The notes: generated from the letters alone by a model not told the origin. A DNA stretch of 64,000 nucleotides from Cyclobacterium salsum (GCF_010119245.1 NZ_WNKG01000004.1:372001-436000), one strand, 5' to 3'. Positions 1-10,212 are shown, counted from the first letter of the stretch. Numbers and translations are program-made.

Positions 1-851
1 TGGGACAAGCGAAAGGAAGGGAAGTTTCCCGGCCTGACTTTCATGAATTTCCACTCCGATCCGAACAATTCCCTTTTCAAACCGTACTTCCGCTGCAAGT
101 AACTGTACTCTGCTGCCAACCGTTGCTCATACCCGGGACTCAAATCTAAGGAAGGCTGCATCATAGCAGCCTGCCCGTATATCAGGGCTTCCACCTGCAA
201 CAGGTTACCTGCACTTTTTTTGAGCAAATTGTACGGAAGACTTTTGGCTACCTTCAGCATGGGTTTGGCATTGGTCTTAAAACCAAAAGAATAAAACAAC
301 CACTGATAAGCCGTCTCTTCCCAATCTTGCTGATTTTCTTCTAACAAGGATAAGACCTGTTGACTTTTTCCCTGTAAACGCTCCACCAATGCCTTTTCCA
401 GCGTGGAGAATTTTAATATTCCAGGAACTCCGGCCAATGCATCCGTGCACAAAAGTTTTTTTGGCGAAAACAACAGTTTCTCGTAGTTCTTTATCACGTC
501 CAAAGGAATCTTGCCCTGAAGCGATAAGGTAGGAAGCGTGGTGCCATCCGCCCGGGTGACGGGTTCGTCGTCCTCCCATACCACATGCAAAACCACGCTA
601 TTGTAAGCCGGGTCCTTTTGATGTTGATGGGACTTCCAATCGGAGGAACGTAGGTGAATTTCTACATGACCAAAATGCTTGATCCCAGCGATCAGGATTT
701 CGGCTTCTTTAAAGTCCGGACCTTCGTGCTGGTTATGAAATCCGATTTTGTAAACCGACAGGGGCAACCCATTGCTGGTCTCCAGTCCTTTTTTGTCAAA
801 ATACTGGTACTTCCAGACCATCTGAAGAAAATCCTCCTGAAAACGAATCAT
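1..851 (-). CDS. DUF2851 family protein (C-terminus beyond window)
   Basis: I read this frame by hand. It starts at the ATG on 849-851 (MIRFQEDFLQMVWKYQYF) and stays open to base 1, giving about 283 codons. The early segment containing HEGPDFKEAEI and GHVEIHLRSSDWKSHQH is the hallmark of DUF2851, a conserved Bacteroidota protein of roughly 420-430 residues, so about the last third lies outside the window. No biochemical role is established for the family. It follows pyrF by 70 bases on the same strand and may be the last gene of the pyrD-ftsK-lolA-pyrF run. No signal peptide is visible, so it is probably cytoplasmic. Confidence 0.85.
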   Translation of the reverse strand, partial: MIRFQEDFLQMVWKYQYFDKKGLETSNGLPLSVYKIGFHNQHEGPDFKEAEILIAGIKHFGHVEIHLRSSDWKSHQHQKDPAYNSVVLHVVWEDDEPVTRADGTTLPTLSLQGKIPLDVIKNYEKLLFSPKKLLCTDALAGVPGILKFSTLEKALVERLQGKSQQVLSLLEENQQDWEETAYQWLFYSFGFKTNAKPMLKVAKSLPYNLLKKSAGNLLQVEALIYGQAAMMQPSLDLSPGYEQRLAAEYSYLQRKYGLKRELFGSEWKFMKVRPGNFPSFRLS

Positions 852-921
852 AAAAAAGGGAATGAAAATCCCTATGAATATACAAAAAAATCCGTTTTTT
901 GAGAAAATACCTGCGCAAATA

Positions 922-1740
922 TCAGCCGCAGTATTGATTTAGTAGCTTTTCCATGGAGGTTTGAAGCGACTGGGCTTCCTTCATGGCAGCCTCGGCAAAA
1001 TCCCTCCCGGATGAGGCATAAATTATTCCACGAGAAGAATTCACCAACAATCCGCAACTCGCATTCATACCATACCGGGCAACTTCTTCCAGGCTTCCCC
1101 CCTGCGCCCCCACTCCGGGTACCAGTAAAAAATGTTCCGGGATGATTTCCCGTACCGATTGAATCGCCGGGCCCCGGGTAGCCCCCACCACATACATGGT
1201 ATTCTGTGTTGTCCCCCAGGATTTACTTTTTTCCAATACCGATGCAAATAAAGGCGTTCCGTCCTTGTCCTCTATCAATTGAAAATCATGACTCCCCCGA
1301 TTGGAGGTCAGTGCCAGTAAAATCACCCATTTCCCTTCAAATTTCAAAAAAGGACTCACACTATCCTCACCCATGTAAGGGGCTACTGTAATGGCATCAA
1401 AATTCATTTTTTCGAAAAAGGCCCTGGCATACAAGGTAGAAGTATTTCCAATATCCCCTCTTTTGGCATCGGCAATGGTAAAGACTTCGGCGGGCAAATA
1501 GTCCAGGGTTTTCTGCAACGTCTCCCATCCTCCGGGGCCCAGGGCTTCGTAAAAGGCCAAATTAGGCTTGTAGGCGACAGCCTGATCGATGGTGGCATCA
1601 ATGATCGCCTTGTTAAAGGCAAAAATCGGATCTTGCTCCTTGAGAAGGTGGTCGGGGATTTTTTCCAGGACTGGGTCCAACCCAACACAAAGAAACGACT
1701 GCTTTTTTTGAATTTCCGCGTATATTTCCCCTGATGTCAT
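922..1740 (-). CDS. pyrF: Orotidine 5'-phosphate decarboxylase (class 2)
   Basis: The product decarboxylates OMP to UMP, the last step of de novo pyrimidine synthesis in the cytoplasm. The 272 residues match the longer PyrF group. LDP sits near residue 22, the substrate lysine region KPN near 58-60, and the catalytic DAKRGD motif at 91-96. A later segment with [11 protein letters not shown] fits the phosphate-binding loop. It lies 49 bases downstream of the lolA-like gene. pyrD lies at the head of the same run, so two pyrimidine genes bracket ftsK and lolA here. Confidence 0.96.
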   Translation of the reverse strand: MTSGEIYAEIQKKQSFLCVGLDPVLEKIPDHLLKEQDPIFAFNKAIIDATIDQAVAYKPNLAFYEALGPGGWETLQKTLDYLPAEVFTIADAKRGDIGNTSTLYARAFFEKMNFDAITVAPYMGEDSVSPFLKFEGKWVILLALTSNRGSHDFQLIEDKDGTPLFASVLEKSKSWGTTQNTMYVVGATRGPAIQSVREIIPEHFLLVPGVGAQGGSLEEVARYGMNASCGLLVNSSRGIIYASSGRDFAEAAMKEAQSLQTSMEKLLNQYCG

Positions 1741-1789
1741 GCCACAAAAATAGAAAAAATAAGCACAGTAGTGCCAATGTATACCTACC

Positions 1790-2446
1790 TTACCTCAGGT
1801 CGATGACTTCAACATCCTGATTTTCTTGGGTATTAAATACGAAATAATCGTCCATAACATTGACATTGCTGTCCAAATCTTTAAACGAATACGTAAACGT
1901 GCCTCCTACGTCATCTTGGATTTCCCAGGCAACGAGATCCAGCTTGGACTTGTCAATAAAAAGCGTGATTTTCTCAAATTGAGATGATTTCTTTTCGGCA
2001 GTAAGTAGAATTTCATGAACAGCCACTCCATTCTTCTGATCACTTCCGACTAACTCAGCCTGATATCCCTTTTGATAAATCGTATAAATGTTGGAAGGGG
2101 TCAGTTCCTCTGTATCTTCCTCCACGTTATTAATGGTTACCTCCTTATACTTGCTGGATTTGATGAGGGTCCATACGGTATTCCCATTATTAAAAATTTC
2201 CTGGTCATTGAGCGTAAGCCGGTATTTTTCACCCTTGACGGTTACCTCTCCCGTATTGGTTTGTATCAAACCTTCATCTTCGGTAGCGTAAGCATATTCA
2301 AAGGTAGCCGAAAACCCGTTCAGCTTTTGGTAATTTTCACTTACTTCTGATAAAATCTCTACCGCTTTGGGGTCATTCTGCCCAACTGCGATTTGAAAAC
2401 TCAAAAGGAAAGCAAGACTTAAGGCGATTTTGTTTTTGCTTGTCAT
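1790..2446 (-). CDS. lolA: LolA-like outer-membrane lipoprotein carrier protein
   Basis: This 218-residue protein has an N-terminal signal peptide (hydrophobic run ending around AVGQ at 20-23) and then a LolA-like fold. It opens with a helix ([22 protein letters not shown]) followed by the alternating strands of the half-barrel that carries lipoproteins across the periplasm. The family chaperones mature lipoproteins from LolCDE to the outer membrane. The start lies 19 bases after the ftsK stop, which suggests co-transcription. The ftsK-lolA adjacency is a common arrangement in bacteria. Identification is by fold-like pattern and context rather than by a diagnostic residue. Confidence 0.85.
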   Translation of the reverse strand: MTSKNKIALSLAFLLSFQIAVGQNDPKAVEILSEVSENYQKLNGFSATFEYAYATEDEGLIQTNTGEVTVKGEKYRLTLNDQEIFNNGNTVWTLIKSSKYKEVTINNVEEDTEELTPSNIYTIYQKGYQAELVGSDQKNGVAVHEILLTAEKKSSQFEKITLFIDKSKLDLVAWEIQDDVGGTFTYSFKDLDSNVNVMDDYFVFNTQENQDVEVIDLR

Positions 2447-2465
2447 TTTTCTTTTACAATCTGTT

Positions 2466-4916
2466 CTAAAGGTTATTCAATAATTGTTCCAAACTGTTTT
2501 CATCCTGTACCAATACCTCTCTGGCTTTGCTCCCTTCAAATGCTCCTACCACACCAGCCGCTTCGAGCTGATCAATGATCCTTCCTGCCCGGTTATAACC
2601 TAGTTTCAATTTCCGCTGGATCAACGAAGTACTTCCCTGCTGGTGCATAACGATCAACCGGGCGGCATCGTCAAATAATGGGTCTCTGTCCGCAAGGTCT
2701 ACTTCTCCCAAACCACTATCTCCTTCTTCGCCCACGAATTCCGGGAGTAAATACGCATCCGGATAGCCCCGCTGATCACCAATCCATTCGCATATTGAAT
2801 CCACTTCCGGGGTATCCAGAAACGCACACTGTAGCCTGATCACATCCGAACCCATGGATAACAACATGTCTCCCATGCCAATTAACTGCTCGGCACCCCC
2901 TGCATCCAGAATGGTGCGGCTGTCGATCTTGCTGGTAACCCTGAACGACAACCTGGCGGGAAAATTAGCCTTAATAATGCCGGTAATTACATTAACGGAA
3001 GGTCGCTGCGTCGCCAGCACCAGGTGAATCCCAATGGCTCTGGCCAATTGGGCAAGCCTGGCAATGGGACCTTCTATTTCCTTTCCTGCTGTCATCATCA
3101 AATCTGCCAATTCGTCGATCACCAAAACAATATAGGGCATAAATTGATGCCCCTTTTCAGGGTTCAATTTCCGGGCAACAAACTTGGTATTATACTCCTT
3201 CAAATTTCTGCAACCTGCATCCTTCAACAAATCGTACCGATTGTCCATTTCAATGCAAAGCGAATTTAAGGTATAAATCACCTTTTTTGTATCTGTGATT
3301 ATGGCTTCCTCGGCGTTGGGAAGCTTTGCCAGAAAGTGCCTTTCTATTTTATTAAAAAGGGTTAATTCTACCTTTTTCGGATCTACCAGAATCAACTTTA
3401 GCTGTGAAGGGTGCTTCTTGTAAATCAGGGAGGCAAGAATCATGTTTAATCCTACCGATTTTCCCTGGCCTGTGGCTCCTGCCATCAGTAAATGGGGCAT
3501 CTTGGCTAAATCCACAACGAAAACCTCATTTGAAATGGTTTTTCCAAGGGCCACCGGCAGGTCCTTATCGCTCTTCATGAATTTTTCCGTACCCAATACC
3601 GACCGTGCGGCCACTAATTCTCGGTTTTTATTCGGTACCTCAATCCCTATGGTGCCTTTTCCCGGAATGGGAGCGATGATTCGGATGCCCAAAGCGGCCA
3701 GACTCAGGGCGATGTCATCCTCCAGATTCTTGATCTTGCTGATTTTTACCCCTGGATCCGGAATGATCTCGTACAACGTGACAGTAGGTCCAATGGTGGC
3801 CTTAATTTCCTGAATCCCGATTTTGAAATTAACAAGGGTTTCTACAATCTTATTTTTATTCTCCTCCAACTCCTGCCTGGTGACCGTAACTTTTTGCTGA
3901 TCGTATTCATTCAGCAAGTCCAGCGTGGGAAATTGATAGCTGGGAAGGTCCAGCGTAGGGTCGTAGGGATCAGAGTTCACGACGGTATCGGCCGTTTTTT
4001 CTTCCTCGTGTTGGGCGGCTACAAAAAAGTTATCAGCAGCTTCTTCCTCCTCCGATTCGGTCATTTGAGTTCGATCCTCCACATTGAATGCAGGTGATTC
4101 AGAACCGGCCTTTTGAGGAGCTGGCTTTTCTCTATCAGATAATTTCCAGCTATTCTCTGATTCTTCTTCTTCTTCTGAGAAATCCAAATCCTCCGCGACC
4201 GCTGTGTTTTCAGGAACCGGATCCTGCAAGGGATGAGCTGCTTTTTCATCTTCTCCCCCGGCAGCGGTGCCCGTTTCAGGATCTCCAAACCAGCTGATTT
4301 TCTCTACGTTAAAAAACACAATGACAAATATTAAGAGCGAACCGAAAATAAGAATGAACGTTCCCCAACCCAGTAATTCGTCCGCAATCAGCGCCAATTC
4401 GTATCCCAAACCCCCACTTAGGAATGCGAGGTAATTAAATCCATCAATTAAATGGACCAGGTACCCTAATAACAATCCCAGCCACACCAGAAAAAACAAG
4501 GAGAAAAAAGCGTACCGACTCAAGGAGATCAGGCTATTTTTAAACGATAGGCGATAGCCCCATAAAAACAGAAAGGGAGGGAAAAGCAAAGCAGCCAGCC
4601 CAAACCATCTGAAAATCATGTAATGCGACATCACCGCACCACTGTATCCCAGAAGATTTTGGGTCTCCCCACCTTTTGTTCGTAAAGGTACGCCCGAATC
4701 ACTCACCAGACTTTGATCGGCCTGTCCTGCAAAAAGGTAACTTAAAAATGCCAAAAACATGAAAATGGCAAACATCATAAAAAAAATGCCAAATGATAAA
4801 CCCCAGCGTTTATCCTTAAAAACAGCCCATGTAAGGGTGCGCGTTGGCTTTTCTGCTCCTTTTACGGGACCTGATTTTTTCTTAAACGTATTTTTTTTGT
4901 ACGTATTTGCAGTCAT
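2466..4916 (-). CDS. ftsK: DNA translocase FtsK/SpoIIIE
   Basis: This 816-residue septal DNA pump clears the chromosome from the closing septum and directs dif-site resolution. The N-terminal 205 residues hold about four membrane segments. An acidic linker (about 215-320, rich in E and D) leads to the motor. The Walker A box GATGQGKS lies at about 480-487 and the Walker B box (VLVIDELADLMM) ends in DE at 601-602. The C-terminal winged-helix gamma domain (about 745-816, QGSTSLIQRKLKLGYNRAG) binds the KOPS guide sequences. The linker is short compared with proteobacterial FtsK. It lies 75 bases downstream of pyrD and 19 upstream of lolA. Confidence 0.97.
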   Translation of the reverse strand: MTANTYKKNTFKKKSGPVKGAEKPTRTLTWAVFKDKRWGLSFGIFFMMFAIFMFLAFLSYLFAGQADQSLVSDSGVPLRTKGGETQNLLGYSGAVMSHYMIFRWFGLAALLFPPFLFLWGYRLSFKNSLISLSRYAFFSLFFLVWLGLLLGYLVHLIDGFNYLAFLSGGLGYELALIADELLGWGTFILIFGSLLIFVIVFFNVEKISWFGDPETGTAAGGEDEKAAHPLQDPVPENTAVAEDLDFSEEEEESENSWKLSDREKPAPQKAGSESPAFNVEDRTQMTESEEEEAADNFFVAAQHEEEKTADTVVNSDPYDPTLDLPSYQFPTLDLLNEYDQQKVTVTRQELEENKNKIVETLVNFKIGIQEIKATIGPTVTLYEIIPDPGVKISKIKNLEDDIALSLAALGIRIIAPIPGKGTIGIEVPNKNRELVAARSVLGTEKFMKSDKDLPVALGKTISNEVFVVDLAKMPHLLMAGATGQGKSVGLNMILASLIYKKHPSQLKLILVDPKKVELTLFNKIERHFLAKLPNAEEAIITDTKKVIYTLNSLCIEMDNRYDLLKDAGCRNLKEYNTKFVARKLNPEKGHQFMPYIVLVIDELADLMMTAGKEIEGPIARLAQLARAIGIHLVLATQRPSVNVITGIIKANFPARLSFRVTSKIDSRTILDAGGAEQLIGMGDMLLSMGSDVIRLQCAFLDTPEVDSICEWIGDQRGYPDAYLLPEFVGEEGDSGLGEVDLADRDPLFDDAARLIVMHQQGSTSLIQRKLKLGYNRAGRIIDQLEAAGVVGAFEGSKAREVLVQDENSLEQLLNNL

Positions 4917-4991
4917 GGTTATTCCTTTCCTCCACTATTCGGGATGTAATTTAACGCTTGCATTAGAAATAAAAAAGAATTGCTAGCTCCC

Positions 4992-6071
4992 TCAACCCTT
5001 GATCAAACCCTTTTTCAATCGCTTCACCAAGGCTGGCCCCTCATAAATCATTCCAGAGTAAATTTGCACCAGACTGGCCCCGGCTTCCAGTTTTTCCCTG
5101 GCATCCGAAACAGAAAAAATGCCTCCAACCCCAATAATCGGAAAAGCATTACCGGATTTTTGAGCCAGGTACCGGATTACCTCCGTGCTCCTATCCTTTA
5201 ATACCTTACCACTAAGACCCCCTGCTCCAATGGCCGCTACCGCTTCCGGAGAGGTTTTCAACCCGTCCCTTTCAATGGTTGTATTGGTGGCCACCACCCC
5301 ATCGATTCCGGTTTCCCTAACGATAGCAATGATATCATCCAATTGTCCATCGGAAAGATCCGGGGCAATTTTGAGCAACACCGGTCTGGTCTTTGGGTAA
5401 CTCTCCATGGTCTTTTTCACTGCCGTTAACAAGCGCTGAAGCGGCTCCTTGTCTTGCAATTCCCTTAACCCAGGGGTATTTGGCGAACTTACATTTACTA
5501 CAAAATAGTCAACATAGGGATGCAAGACATGAATGCAATATAAATAATCGTCCAGGGCTTTATCGTTCGGGGTATCCTTATTCTTACCAATATTTCCGCC
5601 CACCAGCATTTTGGCATTCCGCTTTTTAAGCCGTTCCACGGCAGCCGCCACTCCCCCATTGTTAAACCCCATTCTATTGATCAGGGCCTGGTCTTCGGGA
5701 AGTCTGAAAAGTCGGGGTTTGGGATTACCGCCCTGAGCCCTGGGAGTGAGCGTGCCGATTTCTATAAAACCAAAACCAAGCATGGCCATCTCGTCTATTA
5801 GCTTTGCATCCTTATCAAAACCAGCCGCCAGGCCAATGGGATTGCTGAACTTCAATCCAAAAACCTCCCTTTCCAAATCCCGGTGCTCAAAAGCAAAAGC
5901 TGATTTAATCAGGGAATGCAATAAGGGCAAATTAAACAGCCTTTTGATCCAGGAAAAGGTGAAATGATGCGCTGACTCAGCGTCTTGAAGGAATAAAATA
6001 GGCTTAATTAAATACTTATACACGTCGGCAATCATTTTTCTAAGCCCAAAATTAAACCAATTCTCCGACAT
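4992..6071 (-). CDS. pyrD: Dihydroorotate dehydrogenase (quinone), class 2
   Basis: The product oxidises dihydroorotate to orotate with membrane quinone as acceptor. Class 2 assignment rests on the N-terminal extension (about 40 residues, amphipathic, for membrane and quinone docking) and the catalytic serine motif [11 protein letters not shown] near 193-203. The FMN-binding strands ([16 protein letters not shown]) are also present. The 359-residue length uses the first ATG. A second Met at residue 13 (MIADVYKYL) is an equally plausible start, because the class 2 helix normally begins there. Confidence 0.96.
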   Translation of the reverse strand: MSENWFNFGLRKMIADVYKYLIKPILFLQDAESAHHFTFSWIKRLFNLPLLHSLIKSAFAFEHRDLEREVFGLKFSNPIGLAAGFDKDAKLIDEMAMLGFGFIEIGTLTPRAQGGNPKPRLFRLPEDQALINRMGFNNGGVAAAVERLKKRNAKMLVGGNIGKNKDTPNDKALDDYLYCIHVLHPYVDYFVVNVSSPNTPGLRELQDKEPLQRLLTAVKKTMESYPKTRPVLLKIAPDLSDGQLDDIIAIVRETGIDGVVATNTTIERDGLKTSPEAVAAIGAGGLSGKVLKDRSTEVIRYLAQKSGNAFPIIGVGGIFSVSDAREKLEAGASLVQIYSGMIYEGPALVKRLKKGLIKG

Positions 6072-6325
6072 CCCCTGCTATTCGATTCACAAAGTACGGG
6101 CAAATACGTTCCTTCCCTACATTCCATTTATTCTTGCCCATCTGATTTAGGAGACAGATGGAAGAAATCAAGCATACGGCAAGCAGGACATAGTGGAATG
6201 AATATTCTACCATGCGAGATGTCCCCCAATAAGGATCAGGAAAGGCAATGCCCTCCGTGGGTACGGGACAAGCTATGTTCGCTAAAAAATAGGACCATAT
6301 AAAATCGAGTTGCCTGAGTACTAAT
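6072..6325. other. Intergenic, no gene seen
   Basis: This is 254 bases between the start of pyrD and the end of the next minus-strand gene. I found no convincing reading frame, RNA or strong hairpin. The pyrD promoter presumably lies at its left end, but I see no clean TAnnTTTG element. Confidence 0.4.
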
Positions 6326-7447
6326 TTAACTCAGATCGATAAGCTCCTTTCTACCCGAGGCTACTGCTTTGTAAATAGTATCTATGATGATTAGATCTTT
6401 CAGGCCTTCCTCGCCATCTACAGGCACTTTTGCGGTGTCCCCTTCCAGTATGATTTCTGCCATGCGGTCCATTTGTACCGTCTGATGGGTGATATGGGGG
6501 TTTTCCAATGGACCTTTATGTGTTTTCCCCTTTATAGGACCGTATCCCGTAGAAGGCTGCATCTCGGCAAAACCCTGGGTGCCGTTAAGAAAAAACCGAT
6601 CCAGGTTTCCCATACTATAAGTGGAAAGACAGGAGGCCACAATTCCTTCCGGAAATCCAAACTGAAATAATATCGTTTCATCCACTCCTTCTTTGAATTT
6701 TACCGGATCCGTTTTGGTCTCCTGAGCAGTTACCCAGATGGGCTCTTTTCCTATCATGTATCGGGCACCATTGATAGAATAAATACCGATATCCATCATG
6801 GCTCCCCCTCCTGCGAGTTCCTTATTTAGGCGCCATTGGCTAGGATCGCCGATTTTAAACCCACTCAGGCCCTGAAAAAATTTGATTTCTCCAAATTCTC
6901 CTGCTTCTCTCATGCGGATAACCTCTAGGGTATTGGCTTCAAAATGCATGCGGTAACCCACCAAAAGTTTAACGCCTGCCTGCTTGCAAGCTTCCACCAT
7001 CTCTCTGCCCTGTTCCGCATTGAGGGCCATTGGCTTTTCACAAATGACGTGTTTCCCTGCTGCTGCCACGCGCAAGGTCTGGGGATGATGAAGCGCATTA
7101 GGAGTAATGATGTACACGGCATCAATGTCCGGATTGTCCTTAATCGCATCAAAATTTTCGTAGTTATAGCAGTTTTTGGGCGGGATGTCGTACTTTTTCT
7201 GCCAGTCTGAAATTTTTGAGGGGGTCCCACTGATGACACCGACCAATTTTGCCTTTTTACTGTCCTGCATGGCTTCTGCTACCCTGGTTCCATAACTCCC
7301 AAGTCCCATAATAGCGACACGCAGCATGGTATCCTGAGAAGCACTTTTTTGCCAGCCGGAGAAGGAGATGGAATTAAACCGGGGTATCAGCGGTAAGGAA
7401 ACTGCAGAAAGGGTTAGTTTTTGTAAAAAGTTTCGTCTACTCTTCAT
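6326..7447 (-). CDS. Exported Gfo/Idh/MocA family oxidoreductase
   Basis: This is an NAD(P)-dependent oxidoreductase of 373 residues. The N-terminus MKSRRNFLQKLTLS carries a twin-arginine motif (S-R-R-N-F-L) followed by a hydrophobic stretch, so the protein is probably exported folded with its cofactor. The Rossmann motif GLGSYG is at 48-53 and the family EKP motif, with the catalytic-site lysine, is at 137-139. Substrates in this family are usually sugars, inositols or their derivatives, and the substrate here cannot be told. It is transcribed away from the GNAT gene at 7588. Confidence 0.9.
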   Translation of the reverse strand: MKSRRNFLQKLTLSAVSLPLIPRFNSISFSGWQKSASQDTMLRVAIMGLGSYGTRVAEAMQDSKKAKLVGVISGTPSKISDWQKKYDIPPKNCYNYENFDAIKDNPDIDAVYIITPNALHHPQTLRVAAAGKHVICEKPMALNAEQGREMVEACKQAGVKLLVGYRMHFEANTLEVIRMREAGEFGEIKFFQGLSGFKIGDPSQWRLNKELAGGGAMMDIGIYSINGARYMIGKEPIWVTAQETKTDPVKFKEGVDETILFQFGFPEGIVASCLSTYSMGNLDRFFLNGTQGFAEMQPSTGYGPIKGKTHKGPLENPHITHQTVQMDRMAEIILEGDTAKVPVDGEEGLKDLIIIDTIYKAVASGRKELIDLS

Positions 7448-7540
7448 GGTCCTTTGGTTTTTGGTTATCGTCGATGGTTCTGAATTACGTCAAATGCAAG
7501 ATATTGGTTTTTTCCGATATATAGAACATAAAAATAGGCT

Positions 7541-7548
7541 TACCTTTG
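7541..7548 (+). promoter_or_regulatory. Bacteroidota -7 element (TACCTTTG) before the GNAT gene
   Basis: TACCTTTG matches the phylum consensus TAnnTTTG exactly. No good -33 TTTG is visible at the usual spacing. Transcription would begin near 7553-7556. That places the ATG at 7546 inside the promoter and supports the downstream GTG at 7588 as the true start. Confidence 0.5.
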
Positions 7549-7587
7549 TTCTGTAAAAGGAAAAATAAGGTAATCTATTCGAAAACG

Positions 7588-8001
7588 GTGGAAAAAATTA
7601 AGTACCAGCAAGAAAACCATCTGTCTGTCTATGAATTCCAGGAAGTGCTTATTGCTTCCACTTTGGGAGAAAGAAGACCGGTGGCAGACATAAAAAGACT
7701 GGAAATCATGCTACGGCATGCCAATCTGACCCTCACTGCTAGAAAGGACGGACTGCTGGTTGGAGTCGCCAGGTCACTAACAGACCAAGCCTTCTGCACC
7801 TATTTATCGGATCTGGCTGTTCATCGGGACTTCCAAAAACAGGGGATAGGCAAAACATTGATCTTGAAGACCAAAGCGGCCTATCCCCTGGCTAAGTTAA
7901 TTCTCTTATCCGCTCCTAAAGCAGTGGAATATTACCCTAAAATCGGCATGAGCCGGCATCCCCATTGCTACTTTTTGGATGACCTGACTAAGGTCACCTG
8001 A
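7588..8001 (+). CDS. GNAT family N-acetyltransferase
   Basis: This acetyl-CoA-dependent transferase has about 137 residues. The core contains STLGERRP, the strand LSDLAVHRDFQKQGIGKTLI with the Q/R-x-x-G-x-G/A acetyl-CoA loop (QKQGIGK), and a C-terminal YPKIGM segment typical of the fold. I chose GTG at 7588 (VEKIKYQQENHLS) because it aligns with the usual N-terminus and because the upstream ATG at 7546 overlaps a promoter element. With the ATG the protein would have 151 residues. The acceptor substrate is unknown. It stands alone between divergent and convergent oxidoreductase genes. Confidence 0.85.
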   Translation: MEKIKYQQENHLSVYEFQEVLIASTLGERRPVADIKRLEIMLRHANLTLTARKDGLLVGVARSLTDQAFCTYLSDLAVHRDFQKQGIGKTLILKTKAAYPLAKLILLSAPKAVEYYPKIGMSRHPHCYFLDDLTKVT

Positions 8002-8054
8002 TCGGAAATCCCCACTACTGGTATCCTACCTTGCTAAAGGTGGCCGTTTGGAGT

Positions 8055-9524
8055 TTACACGGAGCCGGGAGAAGGCAAGTCAAATTCTGCTCTTCGCGGG
8101 TCGTACAAGAGGCGATTGGCTTCCAGCGATCCTTCTCCCACAAAATGCTCAGCCTCTCCGTCGAATTCCAGCCATGGACCTACCACGTATTCAGCCTGGT
8201 CTATTGGAACGCCCATACCATCTCTGGCTATTTCATGGATTTTCATAAATTCTTCAAACGCCAGCGGGTTATCTCCAAACCTTCCTGCCTTGGCATTAAA
8301 GGGAACTTTTTTACCCAGTCGGTAGGAAATGTTCATCAGGTGCCCCATGGTACAACTGTAATGTGCATCGTACATATTCCCATTGGCCATCATGGGATCG
8401 TTCGCTTTGCAAGCGGCAATAAAACTGCCGAATGCACCACCAGGGGTAATTTTTACGGGGCTTGCGTTGACATTTCTGGGTTGACTGCCCTGATGAGAGG
8501 TGTACTCTCCACCTTCCATCAACCTACCTCCATCTTCAAAATAAAACCGGTTAGTTACCTCTCGTTGGTAGCCCTCGTGGTCGACATTTCTAACATTAAA
8601 GAAAACGTACTGCCCGTTGGCAAATTCGGCCAGTGCAAACATGGTATTGGGTGTCTCTCCCTGATCATCCCACTTAAAACGCCCGCCAATAGCCATTACT
8701 CTTTTTGGGTGGGTATTGGCGACTTCATCATCCAGCGCCCAGTAGGCTACATCCAATTGATGCGTTCCCTGGTTATTCAATTCTCCATTTCCCACTTGCC
8801 AAAACCAATGCCAATTATAGTGAACCAGGTTTTCATGGTAACCATCGATGATGGAAGGCCCTTTCCATAAGTTCCAATCCAGGTGATCAGGTGGATTGGT
8901 TACCGGCCGGTAGCCTATTCCCTCCCTGGGCTTACAGGCAAATCCATGGGAAACTTTCATTTTTCCATACATGCCGGATTTAATTTCTCCAATTTGCTTT
9001 GCCCAGTTATCACTGCTTCGTCTTTGCGTTCCGTGTTGAACGACAATGCCGTATTTTTCGGCTGCTGCCAGGGCAATTCTTCCTTCGTGAACATCATGGC
9101 TGGCAGGCTTTTCCACATAGCAATGTTTGCCCGCCTGCGCAGCCCAGACCACCATCAGGGAATGCCAATTATTGGGAGTAGCCACACTGATGGCATCTAT
9201 CTCACTGTCCTCCAACACCCGCCTGACATCTGTTTCGGCTTTTACCCGGTTACTTTTTGTCTCTCCATCTCGAAGGGACTGAACACGCTCTCCCAGTACG
9301 CGACTATCCGGGTCCACCAGGTAAGCAATTTCCGAATCCTTGTGCTCGGAGAATTCACGGATATGGGTCTTCCCCCGTCCATTTACCCCACAAACTGCTA
9401 TCCGGAACCTTTCATTGGCACCTATTATTGCTCCGTAAGACTTTGCATTAAAGCCCATGGCACCGATGGTCAATCCACCCGCACCAAAAATCGATTTTTT
9501 AATAAACTCCCTTCTTTGTTTCAT
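8055..9524 (-). CDS. Exported Gfo/Idh/MocA family oxidoreductase (long form)
   Basis: This is an NAD(P)-dependent oxidoreductase of 489 residues. I chose the ATG at 9524 (MKQRREFIKKSIFGAGGLTI) because it starts a twin-arginine-like signal. An in-frame ATG at 9557 only adds an unlikely prefix. The nucleotide fold begins with RIAVCGVNGRGKTH, and the EKP motif is near 138-140. The long C-terminal part with GTHQLDVAYWALD matches the large exported subgroup common in Bacteroidota and Planctomycetota. The substrate is presumably a sugar or cyclitol and is not identifiable here. Confidence 0.9.
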   Translation of the reverse strand: MKQRREFIKKSIFGAGGLTIGAMGFNAKSYGAIIGANERFRIAVCGVNGRGKTHIREFSEHKDSEIAYLVDPDSRVLGERVQSLRDGETKSNRVKAETDVRRVLEDSEIDAISVATPNNWHSLMVVWAAQAGKHCYVEKPASHDVHEGRIALAAAEKYGIVVQHGTQRRSSDNWAKQIGEIKSGMYGKMKVSHGFACKPREGIGYRPVTNPPDHLDWNLWKGPSIIDGYHENLVHYNWHWFWQVGNGELNNQGTHQLDVAYWALDDEVANTHPKRVMAIGGRFKWDDQGETPNTMFALAEFANGQYVFFNVRNVDHEGYQREVTNRFYFEDGGRLMEGGEYTSHQGSQPRNVNASPVKITPGGAFGSFIAACKANDPMMANGNMYDAHYSCTMGHLMNISYRLGKKVPFNAKAGRFGDNPLAFEEFMKIHEIARDGMGVPIDQAEYVVGPWLEFDGEAEHFVGEGSLEANRLLYDPRRAEFDLPSPGSV

Positions 9525-9837
9525 TATTTGGGTTTTGTTAATGTTTAATTCAAACAAGTTTGTTTATAAATAAAAGAAAATTCTTATTGGAATCAAACAG
9601 TGCGGTCCGGTTTAAAGAAAATTGCTCTAATATATCATTCCTTTTTACCAATCCAGCCTACTTTAAAAGGAGCCCCGAATCCAAAAAAACGGAAGCATCC
9701 TTTACATAAGAATGTATTTGGTGAATTTAATGACAGGGAGATCCGACTGCCATTGCCTGGGCTTAGGGATCGGTAAAAAAATGCCCCTTGCCACCAGGTT
9801 AGCCTAATAAGAGTATTGAAAAAATCCGAATTATTAA
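9525..9837. other. Intergenic, upstream of the 8055-9524 oxidoreductase
   Basis: These 313 bases hold no convincing gene. A short perfect inverted repeat, CAAAC-AA-GTTTG, lies near 9553-9564, just upstream of the oxidoreductase start. It could be an operator half-site, but nothing else supports that. Confidence 0.3.
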
Positions 9838-10074
9838 TTAAGATGCCTGCAACAAAGAATCAATCAATTCCGATGGGGTTTGGATGCGGGCAATTTTGTC
9901 ATCCTCTAATTCTTTTTTTAGTTCATATTCCAGTTCGAAAATCAAGCCTGAAACAAAAATTTTGTCCATTCTTAAATCATAATAAAAATTGGCTGCTTTC
10001 TTTTTCCCTGTGAGTGGAATGCCATAAGATTGAAACACCCCAATTGCTTTACGCATGGCTGTGATATTTTTCAT
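9838..10074 (-). CDS. ACP-like small protein lacking the phosphopantetheine serine
   Basis: This is a 78-residue helical protein. Its second half aligns by eye with acyl carrier proteins. DLRMDKIFVSGLIFELEYEL resembles the ACP helix-II region DLGxDSLxxxELxxxLE, and IQTPSELIDSLL resembles the closing helix (xTVxDAxxYI). The conserved DS dipeptide is DK here, so the carrier serine that receives 4'-phosphopantetheine appears to be missing. It could be a non-carrier structural homolog or an unrelated helical protein. It lies downstream of the CLC gene on the same strand, with 138 bases between. Its function is unknown. Confidence 0.6.
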   Translation of the reverse strand: MKNITAMRKAIGVFQSYGIPLTGKKKAANFYYDLRMDKIFVSGLIFELEYELKKELEDDKIARIQTPSELIDSLLQAS

Positions 10075-10212
10075 AAATTTCCCTGAGAATTAATTTAAAA
10101 TGAAGACGAATTATCCTGTGATTTTGTTGTGCCAACACGCAGGTTTTTTTATTAAAGTTTTTTAACGGAGGAATAAACCGCAGTAAAACCTAATTTTAGT
10201 CTGAAAAATGGG

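Noticed and set aside
7546-7587. ATG at 7546 as start of the GNAT gene
   Set aside because: It overlaps TACCTTTG, a promoter element, and would add residues not aligned with the family. GTG at 7588 is preferred.
8031-8870. Plus-strand open frame of 279 codons
   Set aside because: It lies wholly opposite the strongly supported Gfo/Idh/MocA gene, has no family signature and is explained by that gene's codon pattern. The 8883-9548 frame was rejected for the same reason.
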